This document shows positions 11,226-23,050 of a stretch of DNA of 64,000 bases, in pieces; the stretch's first letter is position 1, and every line of letters begins with the position of its first letter. Origin of the DNA: Pueraria montana var. lobata (lineage: Eukaryota; Streptophyta; Magnoliopsida; Fabales; Fabaceae); NCBI GenBank assembly GCA_026413185.1, contig CM048654.1, positions 1,059,001 to 1,123,000 of the forward strand. Reading direction: 5' to 3'. Both the position numbers and the translations under genes were made by a program. A model generated the notes under the pieces. That model was not told the DNA's origin, searched no databases, and saw only the letters and a program-made list of their open reading frames with translations.

Positions 11226-13188
11226 GCGGTGCATTTCGGCCATTTGTGCAATTTTCGTGCGAAAATAAGACTTTTGGGTTTTGGTGCCCCGTGATCCCTG
11301 GTGCATTCTTATGCATTAAAACTTAATGCTCGAAGAACTTTCCAGTTTTGAGGTCCGAGGTGCGCCGTGGTCAAATTTTGGTGCCCGTGGTGCATTTTCG
11401 GTAATTTGTGAAATTTTCGTGTGAAAATAAGACTTTTGGTTTTTGGTGCCACGTGATCCCTGGTGCATTCTTCTGCATACAAAACCATAAAGCTCAGAAC
11501 CCTTTTCAGTTTCGAGGTCCGTGGTGCCCCGTGGTCCAATTTTGGTGCCGGTGGTGCATTTTCGACCATTTGTACAATTTTCGTGCGAAAATAAAACATT
11601 TGGGTTTTCGTGCCCCATGATCGCTGGTGCATTCTTATGCATAAAAAACCATAATGCATGGAGCACTTTTCAGTTTTGAGGTCCGTTGTGTCCCGTGGTC
11701 AAATTTTGGTGTCCTTGATGCATTTTCGGCCATTTGTCAAATTTTTATGCGAAAATAAGCCTTTTGGGTTTTGGTGTCCCGTGATCCCAGGTGCATTCTT
11801 ATGTATAAAAAACAATAATGGTCAGAGCACTTTTCAGTTTTGAGGTCCGTGGTGCCCCGTGGTCCAATTTTCGTGCCTGTGGTGCATTTTTTGCCATTTG
11901 TGCAATTTTCGTGCGAAAATAAGACTTTTGGATTTTGGTGCCTCGTGTTCCCTGGTGCATTCTTATGCATACAAAACCATAAAGCTCAAAACCCTTTTCC
12001 GTTTTGAGGTCCGTGGTGCCCTGTGGTCCAATTTTGGTGCCGGTGGTGCATTTTCGACCATTTGTACAATTTTCGTGCGAAAATAAAACTTTTGGGTTTT
12101 GGTGCCCCATGATCCCTGGTGCATTCTTATGCATAAAAAACCATAATGCATGGAGCACTTTTCAGTTTTGAGGTCCGTTGTGTCCCGTGGTCAAATTTTG
12201 GTGTCGTTGTTGCATTTTCGGCCATTTGTGAAATTTTTGTGCGAAAATAAGCCTTTTGGGTTTTGGTGCCCCGTGATCCCAGGTGCATTCTTATGTATAA
12301 AAAACCATAATGATCAGAGCACTTTTCAGTTTTGAGGTCCGTGGTGCCCCGTGGTCCAATTTTCGTGCCTGTGGTGCATTTTTTGCCATTTGCGCAATTT
12401 TCGTGCGAAAATAAAACTTTTGAATTTTGGTGCCTCGTGATCCCTGGTGCATTCTTATGCATACAAAACCATAAAGCTCAAAACCCTTTTCCGTTTTGAG
12501 GTCCGTGGTGCCCTGTGGTCCAATTTTGGTGCCGGTGGTGCATTTTCGACCATTTGTACAATTTTCGTGCGAAAATAAGACTTTTAGGTTTTGGTGCCCT
12601 GTCATCCCTGGTGCATTCTTGTGCATAAAAAACCATAATGCTCGGAGCACTTTTCAGTTTTGAGGTTCGAGGTGCCCTGTGGTCCAATTTTGGTGCCCGT
12701 GGTGCATTTTCGGCCCATTGTGCAATTTTTGTGCGAAAATAAGCCTTTCGGACTTTGGTGCGCCGTGATCCCTGGTGCATTCTTATGCATAAAAAACCAT
12801 AATTGTTGGAGCACTTTTCATTTTGAGGTCTGTGGTGCCCCGTGGTCCGATTTTGGTGCCGATGGTGCATATTCGGCCAATTGTGAAATTTTCGTGCGAA
12901 AATAAGACTTTTGGATTTTGGTGCCCCGTGATCCCTGGTGCATTCTTATGCAAAAAAAATTATAATGCTCGGAAGTCTTTTTCAGTTTTGAGGTTCGTGG
13001 TGCCCCGTGGTCCAATTTTCGTGTTTATTTTGCATTTTCGGCCCATTGTGCAATTTTCGTGCCCCGTGGTCTTTTGGGTTTTGGTGCCACCTGATCCTAG
13101 GTGCATTCTTATGCATAAAAAACCATAATGCTTGGAGCAATTTTCAGTTTTGAGGTCCGTGGTGCCCCGTGGTCCAATTTTGGTGCCG
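11226..13188 (+). repeat. SatB higher-order repeat copy 2 (12 monomers, ~1963 bp)
   Basis: This copy has the same monomer order as copy 1 plus one extra block of three monomers (492 bp), visible as a 492-bp-offset duplication around 11.8-12.65 kb. The last monomers also carry a private change, where GTGCCCCGTGGTC replaces the usual GTGCGAAAATAAGTC near 13060. Confidence 0.87.
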
Positions 13189-15155
13189 GCGGTGCATTTC
13201 GGCCATTTGTGCAATTTTTGTGCGAAAATAAGACTTTTGGGTTTTGGTGCCCCGTGATCCCTGGTGCATTCTTATGCATTAAAAATCATAATGCTCGGAG
13301 AACTTTCCAGTTTTGAGGTCCGAGGTGCGCCGTGGTCAAATTTTGGTGCCCGTGGTGCATTTTCGACGATTTGTGAAATTTTCGTGTGAAAATAAGACTT
13401 TTGATTTTTGGTGCCACGTGATCCCTGGTGCATTCTTCTGCATAGAAAACCATAAATCTCTGAACCCTTTTCAGTTTCGAGGTTCGTGGTGCCCCGTGGT
13501 CTAATTTTGGTGCCGGTGGTGCATTTTCGACTATTTGTACAATTTTCGTGCGAAAATAAAACTTTTGGGTTTTCGTGCCCCATGATCGCTGGTGCATTCT
13601 TATGCATAAAAAACCATAATGCATGGAGCACTTTTCAGTTTTGAGGTCCGTTGTGTCCCGTGGTCAAATTTTGGTGTCGTTGTTGCATTTTCGGCCATTT
13701 GTGAAATCTTTGTGCGAAAATAAGCCTTTTGGGTTTTGGTGCCCCGTGATCCCAGGTGCATTCTTATGTATAAAAAACCATAATGGTCAGAGCACTTTTC
13801 AGTTTTGAGGTCCGTGGTGCCCCGTTGTCCAATTTTCGTGCCGGTGGTGCATTTTTTGCCATTTGCGCAATTTTTGTGCGAAAATAAGACTTTTGGATTT
13901 TGGTGCCTCGTGATCCCTGGTGCATTCTTATGCATACAAAACCATAAAGCTCAAAACCCTTTTCAGTTTCGAGGTCAGTGGTGCCCCGTGGTCCAATTTT
14001 GGTGCCGGTGGTGCATTTTCGACTATTTGTACAATTTTCGTGCGAAAATAAAACTTTTGGGTTTTCGTGCCCCATGATCGCTGGTGCATTCTTATGCATA
14101 AAAAACCATAATGCATGGAGCACTTTTCAGTTTTGAGGTCCGTTGTGTCCCGTGGTCAAATTTTGGTGTCGTTGTTGCATTTTCGGCCATTTGTGAAATT
14201 TTTGTGCGAAAATAAGCCTTTTGGGTTTTGGTGCCCCGTGATCCCAGGTGCATTCTTATGTATAAAAAACCATAATGGTCAGAGTACTTTTCAGTTTTGA
14301 GGTCCGTGGTGCCCCGTGGTCCAATTTTCGTGCCGGTGGTGCATTTTTTGCCATTTGCGCAATTTTCGTGCGAAAATAAGACTTTTGGATTTTGGTGCCT
14401 TGTGATCCCTGGTGTATTCTTATGCATACAAAACCATAAAGCTCAAAACCCTTTTCCGTTTTGAGGTCCGTGGTGCCCTGTGGTCCAATTTTGGTGCCGG
14501 TGGTGCATTTTCGACCATTTGTACAATTTTCGTGCGAAAATAAGACTTTTGGGTTCTGGTGCCCTGTCATCCCTGGTGCATTCTTATGCATAAAAAACCA
14601 TAATGCTCGGAGCACTTTTCAGTTTTGAGGTTCGAGGTGCCCTGTGGTCCAATTTTGGTGCCCATGGTGCATTTTCGGCCCATTGTGCAATTTTTGTGCG
14701 AAAATAAGACTTTTGGATTTTGGTGCCCCGTGATCCCTGGTGCATTCTTATGCATAAAAAACCATAATTCTTGGAGCACTTTTCATTTTGAGGTCTGTGG
14801 TGCCCCGTGGTCCGATTTTGGTGCCGATGGTGCATATTCGGCCAATTGTGAAATTTTCGTGCGAAAATAAGACTTTTGGATTTTGGTGCCCCGTGATCCC
14901 TGGTGCGTTCTTATGCAAAAAAAATTATAATGCTCGGAACTCTTTTTCAGTTTTGAGGTTCGTGGTTCCCCGTGGTCCAATTTTCATGTTTATTTTGCAT
15001 TTTCGACCCATTGTGCAATTTTCGTGCGAAAATAAGTCTTTTGGGTTTTGGTGCCCCTTGATCCCAGGTGCATTCTTATGCGTAAAAAACCATCATGCTT
15101 GGAGCAATTTTCAGTTTTGAGGTCTGTGGTGCCCCGTGGTCCAATTTTGGTGCCG
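13189..15155 (+). repeat. SatB higher-order repeat copy 3 (12 monomers, ~1967 bp)
   Basis: This copy also carries the duplicated three-monomer block, seen at 13.27-14.12 kb, where two successive blocks share the variant ATGATCGCTGGTGC. The offset to copy 2 is about 1965 bp over most of its length. Confidence 0.87.
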
Positions 15156-16631
15156 GCGGTGCATTTCGGCCATTTGAGCAATTTTCGTGCGAAAATAAGA
15201 CTTTTCGGTTTTGGTTCCCCGTGATCCCTGGTGCATTCTTATGCATTAAAAATCATAATGCTTGGAGAACTTTCCAGTTTTGAGGTCTGAGGTGCGCCGT
15301 GGTCAAATGTTAGTGCCTGTGGTGCATTTTCGGCGATTTGTGAAATTTTCGTGTGAAAATAAGACTTTTGGTTTTTGGTGCCACGTGATCCCTGGTGCAT
15401 TCTTCTGCATACAAAACCATAAAGCTCGGAACCCTTTTGAGTTTTGAGGTCCGTGGTGCCCCGTGGTCCAATTTTGGTGCCGGTGGTGCATTTTCGACCA
15501 TTTGTACAATTTTCGTGCGAAAATAAAACTTTTGGGTTTTCGTGCCCCATGATGCCTGGTACATTCTTATGCATAAAAAACCATAATGCATGGAGCAGTT
15601 TTCAGTTTTGAGGTCCTTTGTGTCCCCGTGGTCAAATTTTGGTGTCGTTGTTGCATTTTCGGCCATTTGTGAAATTTTTGTGCGAAAATAAGCCTTTTGG
15701 GTTTTGGTGCCCCGTGATCCCAAGTGCATTCTTATGTATAAAAAACCATAATGGTCAGAGCACTTTTCAGTTTTGAGGTCCGTGGTGCCCCGTGGTCCAA
15801 TTTTCATGTCGGTGGTGCAATTTTTGCCATTTGCGCAATTTTCGTGCGAAAATAAGACTTTTGGATTTTGGTGCCTCGTGATCCCTGGTGCATTCTTATG
15901 CATACAAAACCATAAAGCTCAAAACCCTTTTCCGTTTTGAGGTCCGTGGTGCCCTGTGGTCCAATTTTGGTGCATGTGGTGCATTTTCGACCATTTGTAC
16001 AATTTTCGTGCGAAAATAAGACTTTTGGGTTCTGGTGCCCTGTCATCCCTGGTGCATTCTTATGCATAAAAAACCATAATGCTCATAGCACTTTTCAGTT
16101 TTGAGGTTCGAGGTGCCCTGTGGTCCAATTTTGGTGCCCGTGGTGCATTTTCGGCCCATTGTGCAATTTTTGTGCGAAAATAAGACTTTTGGATTTTGGT
16201 GCCCCGTGATTCCTGGTGCATTCTTATGCATAAAAAACCATAATTCTTGGAGCACTTTTCATTTTGTGGTCTGTGGTGCCCCGTGGTCCGATTTTGGTGC
16301 CGATGGTGCATATTCGACCAATTGTTAAATTTTCGTGCGAAAATAAGACTTTTGGATTTTGGTGCCCCGTGATCCCTGGTGCGTTCTTATGCAAAAAAAA
16401 TTATAATGCTCGGAACTCTTTTTCAGTTTTGAGGTTCGTGGTTCCCCGTGGTCCAATTTTCATGTTTATTTTGCATTTTCGACCCATTGTGCAATTTTCG
16501 TGCGAAAATAAGTCTTTTGGGTTTTGGTGCCCCTTGATCCCAGGTGCATTCTTATGCGTAAAAAACCATCATGCTTGGAGCAATTTTCAGTTTTGAGGTC
16601 TGTGGTGCCCCGTGGTCCAATTTTGGTGCCG
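15156..16631 (+). repeat. SatB higher-order repeat copy 4 (9 monomers, ~1476 bp)
   Basis: This unit is back to nine monomers. It has a one-base insertion (GTGTCCCCGTGGTC) near 15620, which joins two reading frames and creates a long but spurious antisense open frame. The following region at 16632-17556 begins a fifth, incomplete copy. Confidence 0.86.
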
Positions 16632-17556
16632 GCGGTGCATTTCGGCCATTTGTCCAATTTTCGTGCGAAAATAAGACTTTTGGGTTTTGGTGCCCCGTCA
16701 TCCCTGGTGCATTCTTATGCATTAAAAATCATAATGCTCGGAGAACTTTCCAGTTTTGAGGTCCGAGGTGCGCCGTGGTCAAATTTTGGTGCCCGTGGTG
16801 CATTTTCAGTGATTTGTGAAATTTTCGTGTGAAAATAAGACTTTTGGTTTTTGGTGCCACGTGATCCCTGGTGCATTCTTCTGCATACAAAACCATAAAG
16901 CTCGGAACCCTTTTCAGTTTTGAGGTTCGTGGTGCCCCGTGGTCCAATTTTGGTGCCAGTGGTGCATTTTCGACCATTTGTACAATTTTCGTGCGAAAAT
17001 AAAACTTTTGGGTTTTCGTGCCCCATGATCCCTGGTGCATTCTTATGCATAAAAAACCATAATGCGTGGAGCACTTTTCAGTTTTGAGGTCCGTTGTGTC
17101 CACGTGGTCAAATTTTGGTGTCGTTGTTGCATTTTCGGCCATTTGTGAAATTTTTGTGCGAAAATGAGCCTTTTGGGTTTTGGTGCCCCGTGATCCCATG
17201 TGCATTCTTACGTATAAAAAACCATAATGGTCGGAGCACTTTTCAGTTTTGAGGTCCGTGGTGCCCCGTGGTCCAATTTTCGTGCCGGTGGTGCACTTTT
17301 TGCCATTTGCGCAATTTTCGTGCGAAAATAAGACTTTTGGATTTTGGTGCCTTGTGATCCCTGGTGCATTCTTATGCATACAAAACCATAAAGCTCAAAA
17401 TCCTTTTCCGTTTTGAGGTCCGTGGTGCCCTGTGGTCCAATTTTGGTGCCGGTTGTGCATTTTCGACCATTTGTACAATTTTCGTGCGAAAATAAGACTT
17501 TTGGGTTTTGGTGCCCTGTCATCCCTGGTGCATTCTAATGCATAAAAAACCATAAT
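16632..17556 (+). repeat. SatB higher-order repeat copy 5, incomplete
   Basis: Monomers here match the first part of copies 1-4. The pattern then stops near 17520-17556, where a different monomer series takes over. Confidence 0.75.
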
Positions 17557-19620
17557 GCTCAACACACTTTTCAGTTTTCAGGTTCGTGGTGCCCCGTGGT
17601 CCAATTTTTGTGTCGGTGGTGCATTTTCGGCCATTTGTACAATTTTCATGCGAAAATAAGACTTTTGGGTTTTGGTGCCCTGTGATCCCTGGTGCATTCT
17701 TATGCATAAAAAACCACAATGCTCGGAGAACTTTCTAGTTTTGTGGTCCGAGGTGCCCTGTGGCCAAATTTTGGTGCCTGTGGTTCATTTTCGGTTGTTT
17801 GTGCAATTTTTGTGCGAAAATAAGACTTTTGGGTTTTGGTGCCCCATGATCCCTGGTGCATTCTTATGCATAAAAAACCGTAATGCTTGGAACACTTTTC
17901 AGTTTTGAGGTCCGTGGTGCCTCGTGGTCCAATTTTGGTGCCAGTGGTGCATTTTCAGCCATTTGTGCAATTTTCGTGCGAAAATAAGACTTTTGGCTTT
18001 GGGTGCCTCGTTAACGCTGGTGTATTCTTACGAATAAAAAACCATAATGCTCATAGCACTTTTCAGTTTTGAGGTCCGAGGTGCCCCATGTTGCAATTTT
18101 GGTGCCCGTGGTACATTTTCGGCCCATTGTGTAATTTTCATGCGAAAATCATACTTTTGGGTTTTGGTGCCCCGTGAACCCTGTTGCATTCTCATGCATA
18201 AAAAACCATAATGCTCGGAGCACTTTTCAACTTTGAGTTCCGAGGTGCCCCGTGGTCAAATTTTGGTGCCCTTGGTACATTTTCGCCCATTTGTGCAATC
18301 TTCGTGCGAAAATAAGACTGTTGGGTATTGGTGCCCCGTGATCCCTTGTGCTTTCTTATCCATAAAAAACCATAATGCTCAGAGTACTTTTCAGTTTTGG
18401 TGCCCGTGGTGCATTTTCGGTCCATTGTGCAATTTTCGTGCGAAAATAAAACTTTTGGGTTTTTGGTGCCCCGTGATTCCTGGTGCATTCTTATGCATAA
18501 AAAACCATAATGTTCGAAGCACTTTTCAGTTTTGAGGTCCGAGGTGCACCGTGGTCCAATTTTTGTGCCCGTTGTTCATTTTCGGCCCATTGTGCAATCT
18601 TAGTGCGAAAATAAGACTTTTGGGTTTTGGTGCCCCGTAATCCATGGTGCATTCTTATGCATAAAAAACCATAATGCTCAACACACTTTTCAGTTTTCAG
18701 GTTCGTGGTGCCCCGTGGTCCAATTTTGGTGCCGATGGTGCATTTTCTTCCATTTGTACAATTTTCATGCGAAAATAAGACTTTTGGGTTTTGGTGCCCT
18801 GTGATCCTTGGTGCATTCTTATGCATAAAAAACCACAATGCTCGGAGAACTTTCCAGTTTTGAGGTCCGAGGTGCCCCGTGGCCAATTTTTGGTGCCCGT
18901 GGTTCATTTTCGGTCGTTTGTGCAATTTTCGTGCGAAAATAAGACTTTTGGATTTTGGTGCCCCATGATCCCTAGTGCATTCTTATGCATAAAAATCCGT
19001 AATGCTTGGAACACTTTTCAGTTTTGAGGTCCGTGGTGCCTCGTGGAACAATTTTGGTGCCAGTGGTGCATTTTCAGCCATTTGTGCAATTTTCATGCGA
19101 AAATAAGACTTTTGGTTTTTGGTGCCTCGTTAACCCTGGTGCATTCTTACGAATAAAAAACCATAATGCTCATAGCACATTTCAGTTTTGAGGTCCGAGG
19201 TGCCCCATGTTGCAATTTTGGTGCCCGTGGTGCATTTTCGGCCCATTGTGTAATTTTCGCGCAAAAATAAGACTTTTGGGTTTTGGTGCCCCGTGAACCC
19301 TGTTGCATTCTCATGCATAAAAAACCATAATGGAGCACTTTTCAACTTTGAGGTCCGAGGTGCCCCGTGGTCAAATTTTGGTGCCCTTGGTACATTTTCG
19401 CCAATTTGTACAATTTTCGTGCGAAAATAAGACTTTTGGGTATTGGTGCCCCGTTATCCCTTGTGCTTTCTTATCCATAAAAAACCATAATGCTCAAAGC
19501 ACTTTTCAATTTTGGTGCCCGTGGTGCATTTTCGGCCCATTGTGCAATTTTCGTGCGAAAATAAAACTTTTGGGTTTTGGTGCCCCGTGATTCCTGGTGC
19601 ATTCTTATATAGAAAAAACC
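17557..19620 (+). repeat. SatB block with ~1119-bp tandem duplication
   Basis: The rare variant GCTCAACACACTTTTCAG occurs at 17557 and 18676, an offset of 1119 bp. Many other private variants recur at about the same spacing, including a deletion joining CAGTTTTGGTGCCCGTGG near 18.39 and 19.50 kb. The second copy lacks about 10 bp near 19.33 kb. Confidence 0.85.
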
Positions 19621-21416
19621 ATAATGCTTGGAACTCTTTTCTGTTTTAAGGTCCGTGCTGCCCCGTGGTTTAATTTTGGTGTCGGTGGGGTATTTTCGGC
19701 CATTTGTGCAATTTGCATGTGAAAATAAGACTTTTCGGTTTTGGTACCCCGTGATCCCTGCTGCATTCTTATGCACAAAAAACCATCATGTTCGGAGCAC
19801 TTTTCAGTTTTGAGGTTCGTCGTACCCCGTGGTCCAATTTTGGTGTCGGTGGTGCATTTTCGGCCATTTGTGCAATTTTCGTGCGAAAATAAGACTTTTG
19901 GGTTTTGGTTCCCCGTGATCCCTGGTGCATTCTTATCCATAAAAAACCATAATACTCGGAGGACTTTCAGTTTTGAGGTCCGAGGTACCCCGTGGTCCAA
20001 TATTGGTGCCCGTGGTGCATTTTCCTTCCATTGTGCAATTTTCGTGAGAAAATAAGACTTTTGGGTTTTGGTTCCCCGTGATCCCTGGTGCATTCATATC
20101 CATAAAAAATCATAATGCTTGGAGGACTTTTCAGTTTTGAGGTCCGAGGTACCCCGTAATCCAATTTTGGTGCCGGTGGTGCAGTTTCGGCCATTTGTTC
20201 AATTTTTGTGCGAAACTAAGACTCTTGCATTTTGGTGTCCCGTGATCCATTCTGCATTCTTATGCATAAAAAACCATCATGCTCGGAGCACTTTTCAGTT
20301 TTGAGGTTCGTCGTACCCCGTGGTTCAATTTTGTTGTCGGTGGTGCATTTTCGGCCATTTGTGCAATTTTCATGCGAAAATAAGACTTTTGGGTTTTGGT
20401 GCCCCATGATCCCTGGTGCATTCTAATGCATAAAAAACCATAATTCTCGGAGCACTTTTCAGTTTTGAAGTCCGAGGTTCCCCGTGGTCCAATTTTGGTG
20501 CTCCTGGTACATTTTCGGCCATTTGTGGAATTTTTGTGCAAAAATAAGACTTTTGGGTTTTGGTGCCCCATGATCCCTAGTGCATTCTTATGCATAAAAA
20601 ACCATAATGCTTGGAGCACTTTTCAGTTTTGAGGTCCGAGGTGCCCCGTGGTCCAATTTTGGTGCCCGTGGTGCATTTTCCGCCCATTGTGCAATTTTCG
20701 TGCGAAAATAAGACTTTTGGGTTTTGGTGCCCCATTATTCCTGGTGCATTCTTTTGCATAAAAAAGAACAATGCTCAAAGCACTTTTCAGTTTTGAGGTC
20801 CGAGGTGCCCCGTGGTCCAATTTTGGTGCCGATGGTGCATTTTCGGCCATTTGTGCAATTTTCGTACGAAAATAATACTTTTGGGTTTTGGTTCCCCGTG
20901 ATCCATGGTGTATTCTTATCCATAAAAAACCATAATTCTCGGAGCACTTTTCAGTTTTGAGGTCCGAGGTTCCCCGTGGTTGAATTTTGGTGCCCGTGTT
21001 GCATTTTCGGCCCATTGTGCAATTTTTGTACGAAAATAATACTTTTGGGTTTTGGTTCCCCGTGATCCCTAGTGCATTCTTATCCTTAAAAAACCGCAAT
21101 GCTCGGAGCACTTTTCAATTTTGAGGTCCGAGGTTCCCCGTGGTTGAATTTTGGTGCCCGTGTTGCATTTTCGGCCCATTGTGCAATTTTCGTGCAAAAA
21201 AAAGACTTTTGGGTTTTGGTGCCCCTTGATCCCTGGTGCATTCTTATGCATAAAAAACCATAATGCTTGGAGAACCTTTCAGTTTTGAGGTCCAAGGTGC
21301 CCCGTGATCCAATTTTGGTGCTGATGGTGCATTTTCGACCATTTGTGCAATTTTCATGCGAAAATAAGACTTTCGGATTTTGGTGCCCCATGAACCATGG
21401 TGCATTCTTATGCATA
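19621..21416 (+). repeat. SatB diverged monomers, no strong higher-order period seen
   Basis: About eleven monomers are present. Several share the TATCCATAAAAAACC variant in place of TATGCATAA. I see no gene and no insertion. Confidence 0.8.
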
Positions 21417-23050
21417 AAATCCGCAATGCTCGGAGCACTTTTCAGTTTTGAGGTCCGAGGTGCCCCGTGGTCCAATTTTGGTGCCGGTGGTGCATTGTTG
21501 GCACATTGTGCAATCTTCATGCGAAAATAAGACTTTTGGGTGTTGGTACCCCGCGATCCCTGGTGCATTCTAATGCATAAAAAACCATAATGCTATGAGC
21601 ACTTTTAAGTTTTGATGTCCGAGGTTCCCCGTGATCGAATTTTTGTTCTCGTGGTACATTTTCGTCCATTTGTGCAATTTTCATGCGAAAATAAGACATT
21701 TGGGTTTTGGTTCCCTTGAGCCCTGGTGCATTCTTATCTGTAAAAAACCACAATGCTCAGAGAACTTTTCAGTTTTGAGGTTCGAGGTGCCCTGTGGACG
21801 AATTTTGGTGCCCGTGTTGCATTTTCGGCCCATTGTGCAATTTCGTGCGAAAAAAAGACTTTTGGGTGTTGGTTCCCCGTGATCCATAGTGCATTCTTAA
21901 CCATAAAAAATCATAATGCCCAGAGCACTTTTCAGTTTTGAGGTCCGAGGTGCCCCGTGGTCCAATTTTGGTGCTCGTGGTACATTTTCGGCCATTTGTG
22001 GAATTTTCGTGCGAAAATAAGACTTTTGGGTTTTGGTGCCCCATGATCTCTGGTGCATTCTTATGCATAAAAAACAATAATACTCAGAGAACTTTTCAGT
22101 TTTGAGGTCCGAGGTGCCCCGTGGTCCAATTTTGGTGCCCGTGGTGCATTTTCCGCCCATTGTGCAATTTTCGGGCGAAAATAAGAGTTTTGGGTTTAGG
22201 TGCCCCGTGATCCCTGGAGCATTCTTATGCATAAAATCCACAATGCTCGGAGCACTTTTCAGTTTTGAGGTCCGAGGTGCTCCGTGGTCCAATTTTGGTG
22301 CCGGTTGTGCATTGTCGGCACATTTTGCAATCTTCGTGCGAAAATAAGACTTTTGGGTGTTGGTGCCCCACGATCCCTGGTGCATTCTAATGCATAAAAA
22401 ACCATAATGCTATGAGCACTTTTAAGTTTTGACGTCCGAGGTTCCCCGTGGTCGAATTTTTGTTCCCGTGGTACATTTTCGTCCATTTGTGCAATTTTCA
22501 TGCGAAAATAAGACATTTGGGTTTTGGTTCCCTTGAGCCCTGGTGCATTCTTATCCGTAAAAAACCACAATGCTCAGAGAACTTTTCAGTTTTGAGGTTC
22601 GAGGTGCCCTGTGGACGAATTTTGGTGCCCGTGTTGCATTTTCGGCCCATTGTGCAATTTAGTACGAAAAAAACGACTTTTGGGTGTTGGTTCCCCGTGA
22701 TCCATAGTGCATTCTTAACCATAAAAAATCATAATGCCCAGAGCACTTTTCAGTTTTGAGGTCCGAGGTGCCCCGTGGTCCAATTTTGGTGCTCGTGGTA
22801 CATTTTCGGCCATTTGTGGAATTTTCGTGCGAAAATAAGACTTTTGGGTTTTGGTGCCCCATGATCTCTGGTGCATTCTTATGCATAAAAACCAATAATA
22901 CTCAGAAAACTTTTCAGTTTTGAGGTCCGAGGTGCCCCGTGGTCCAATTTTGGTGCCAGTGGTGCATTTTCCGCCCATTGTGCAATTTTCGGGCGAAAAT
23001 AAGAGTTTTGGGTTTTGGTGCCCCGTGATCCCTGGAGCATTCTTATGCAT
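21417..23050 (+). repeat. SatB block with ~817-bp tandem duplication
   Basis: The private variant GCTATGAGCACTTTTAAG occurs at 21592 and 22409, an offset of 817 bp or five monomers. The flanking variants TGTCCATTTGTGC-type, CCTTGAGCCCTGG and TTAACCATAAAAAATC recur in the same order. The copies begin near AAAATCCGCAATGC (21417) and AAAATCCACAATGC (22233). Confidence 0.87.
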
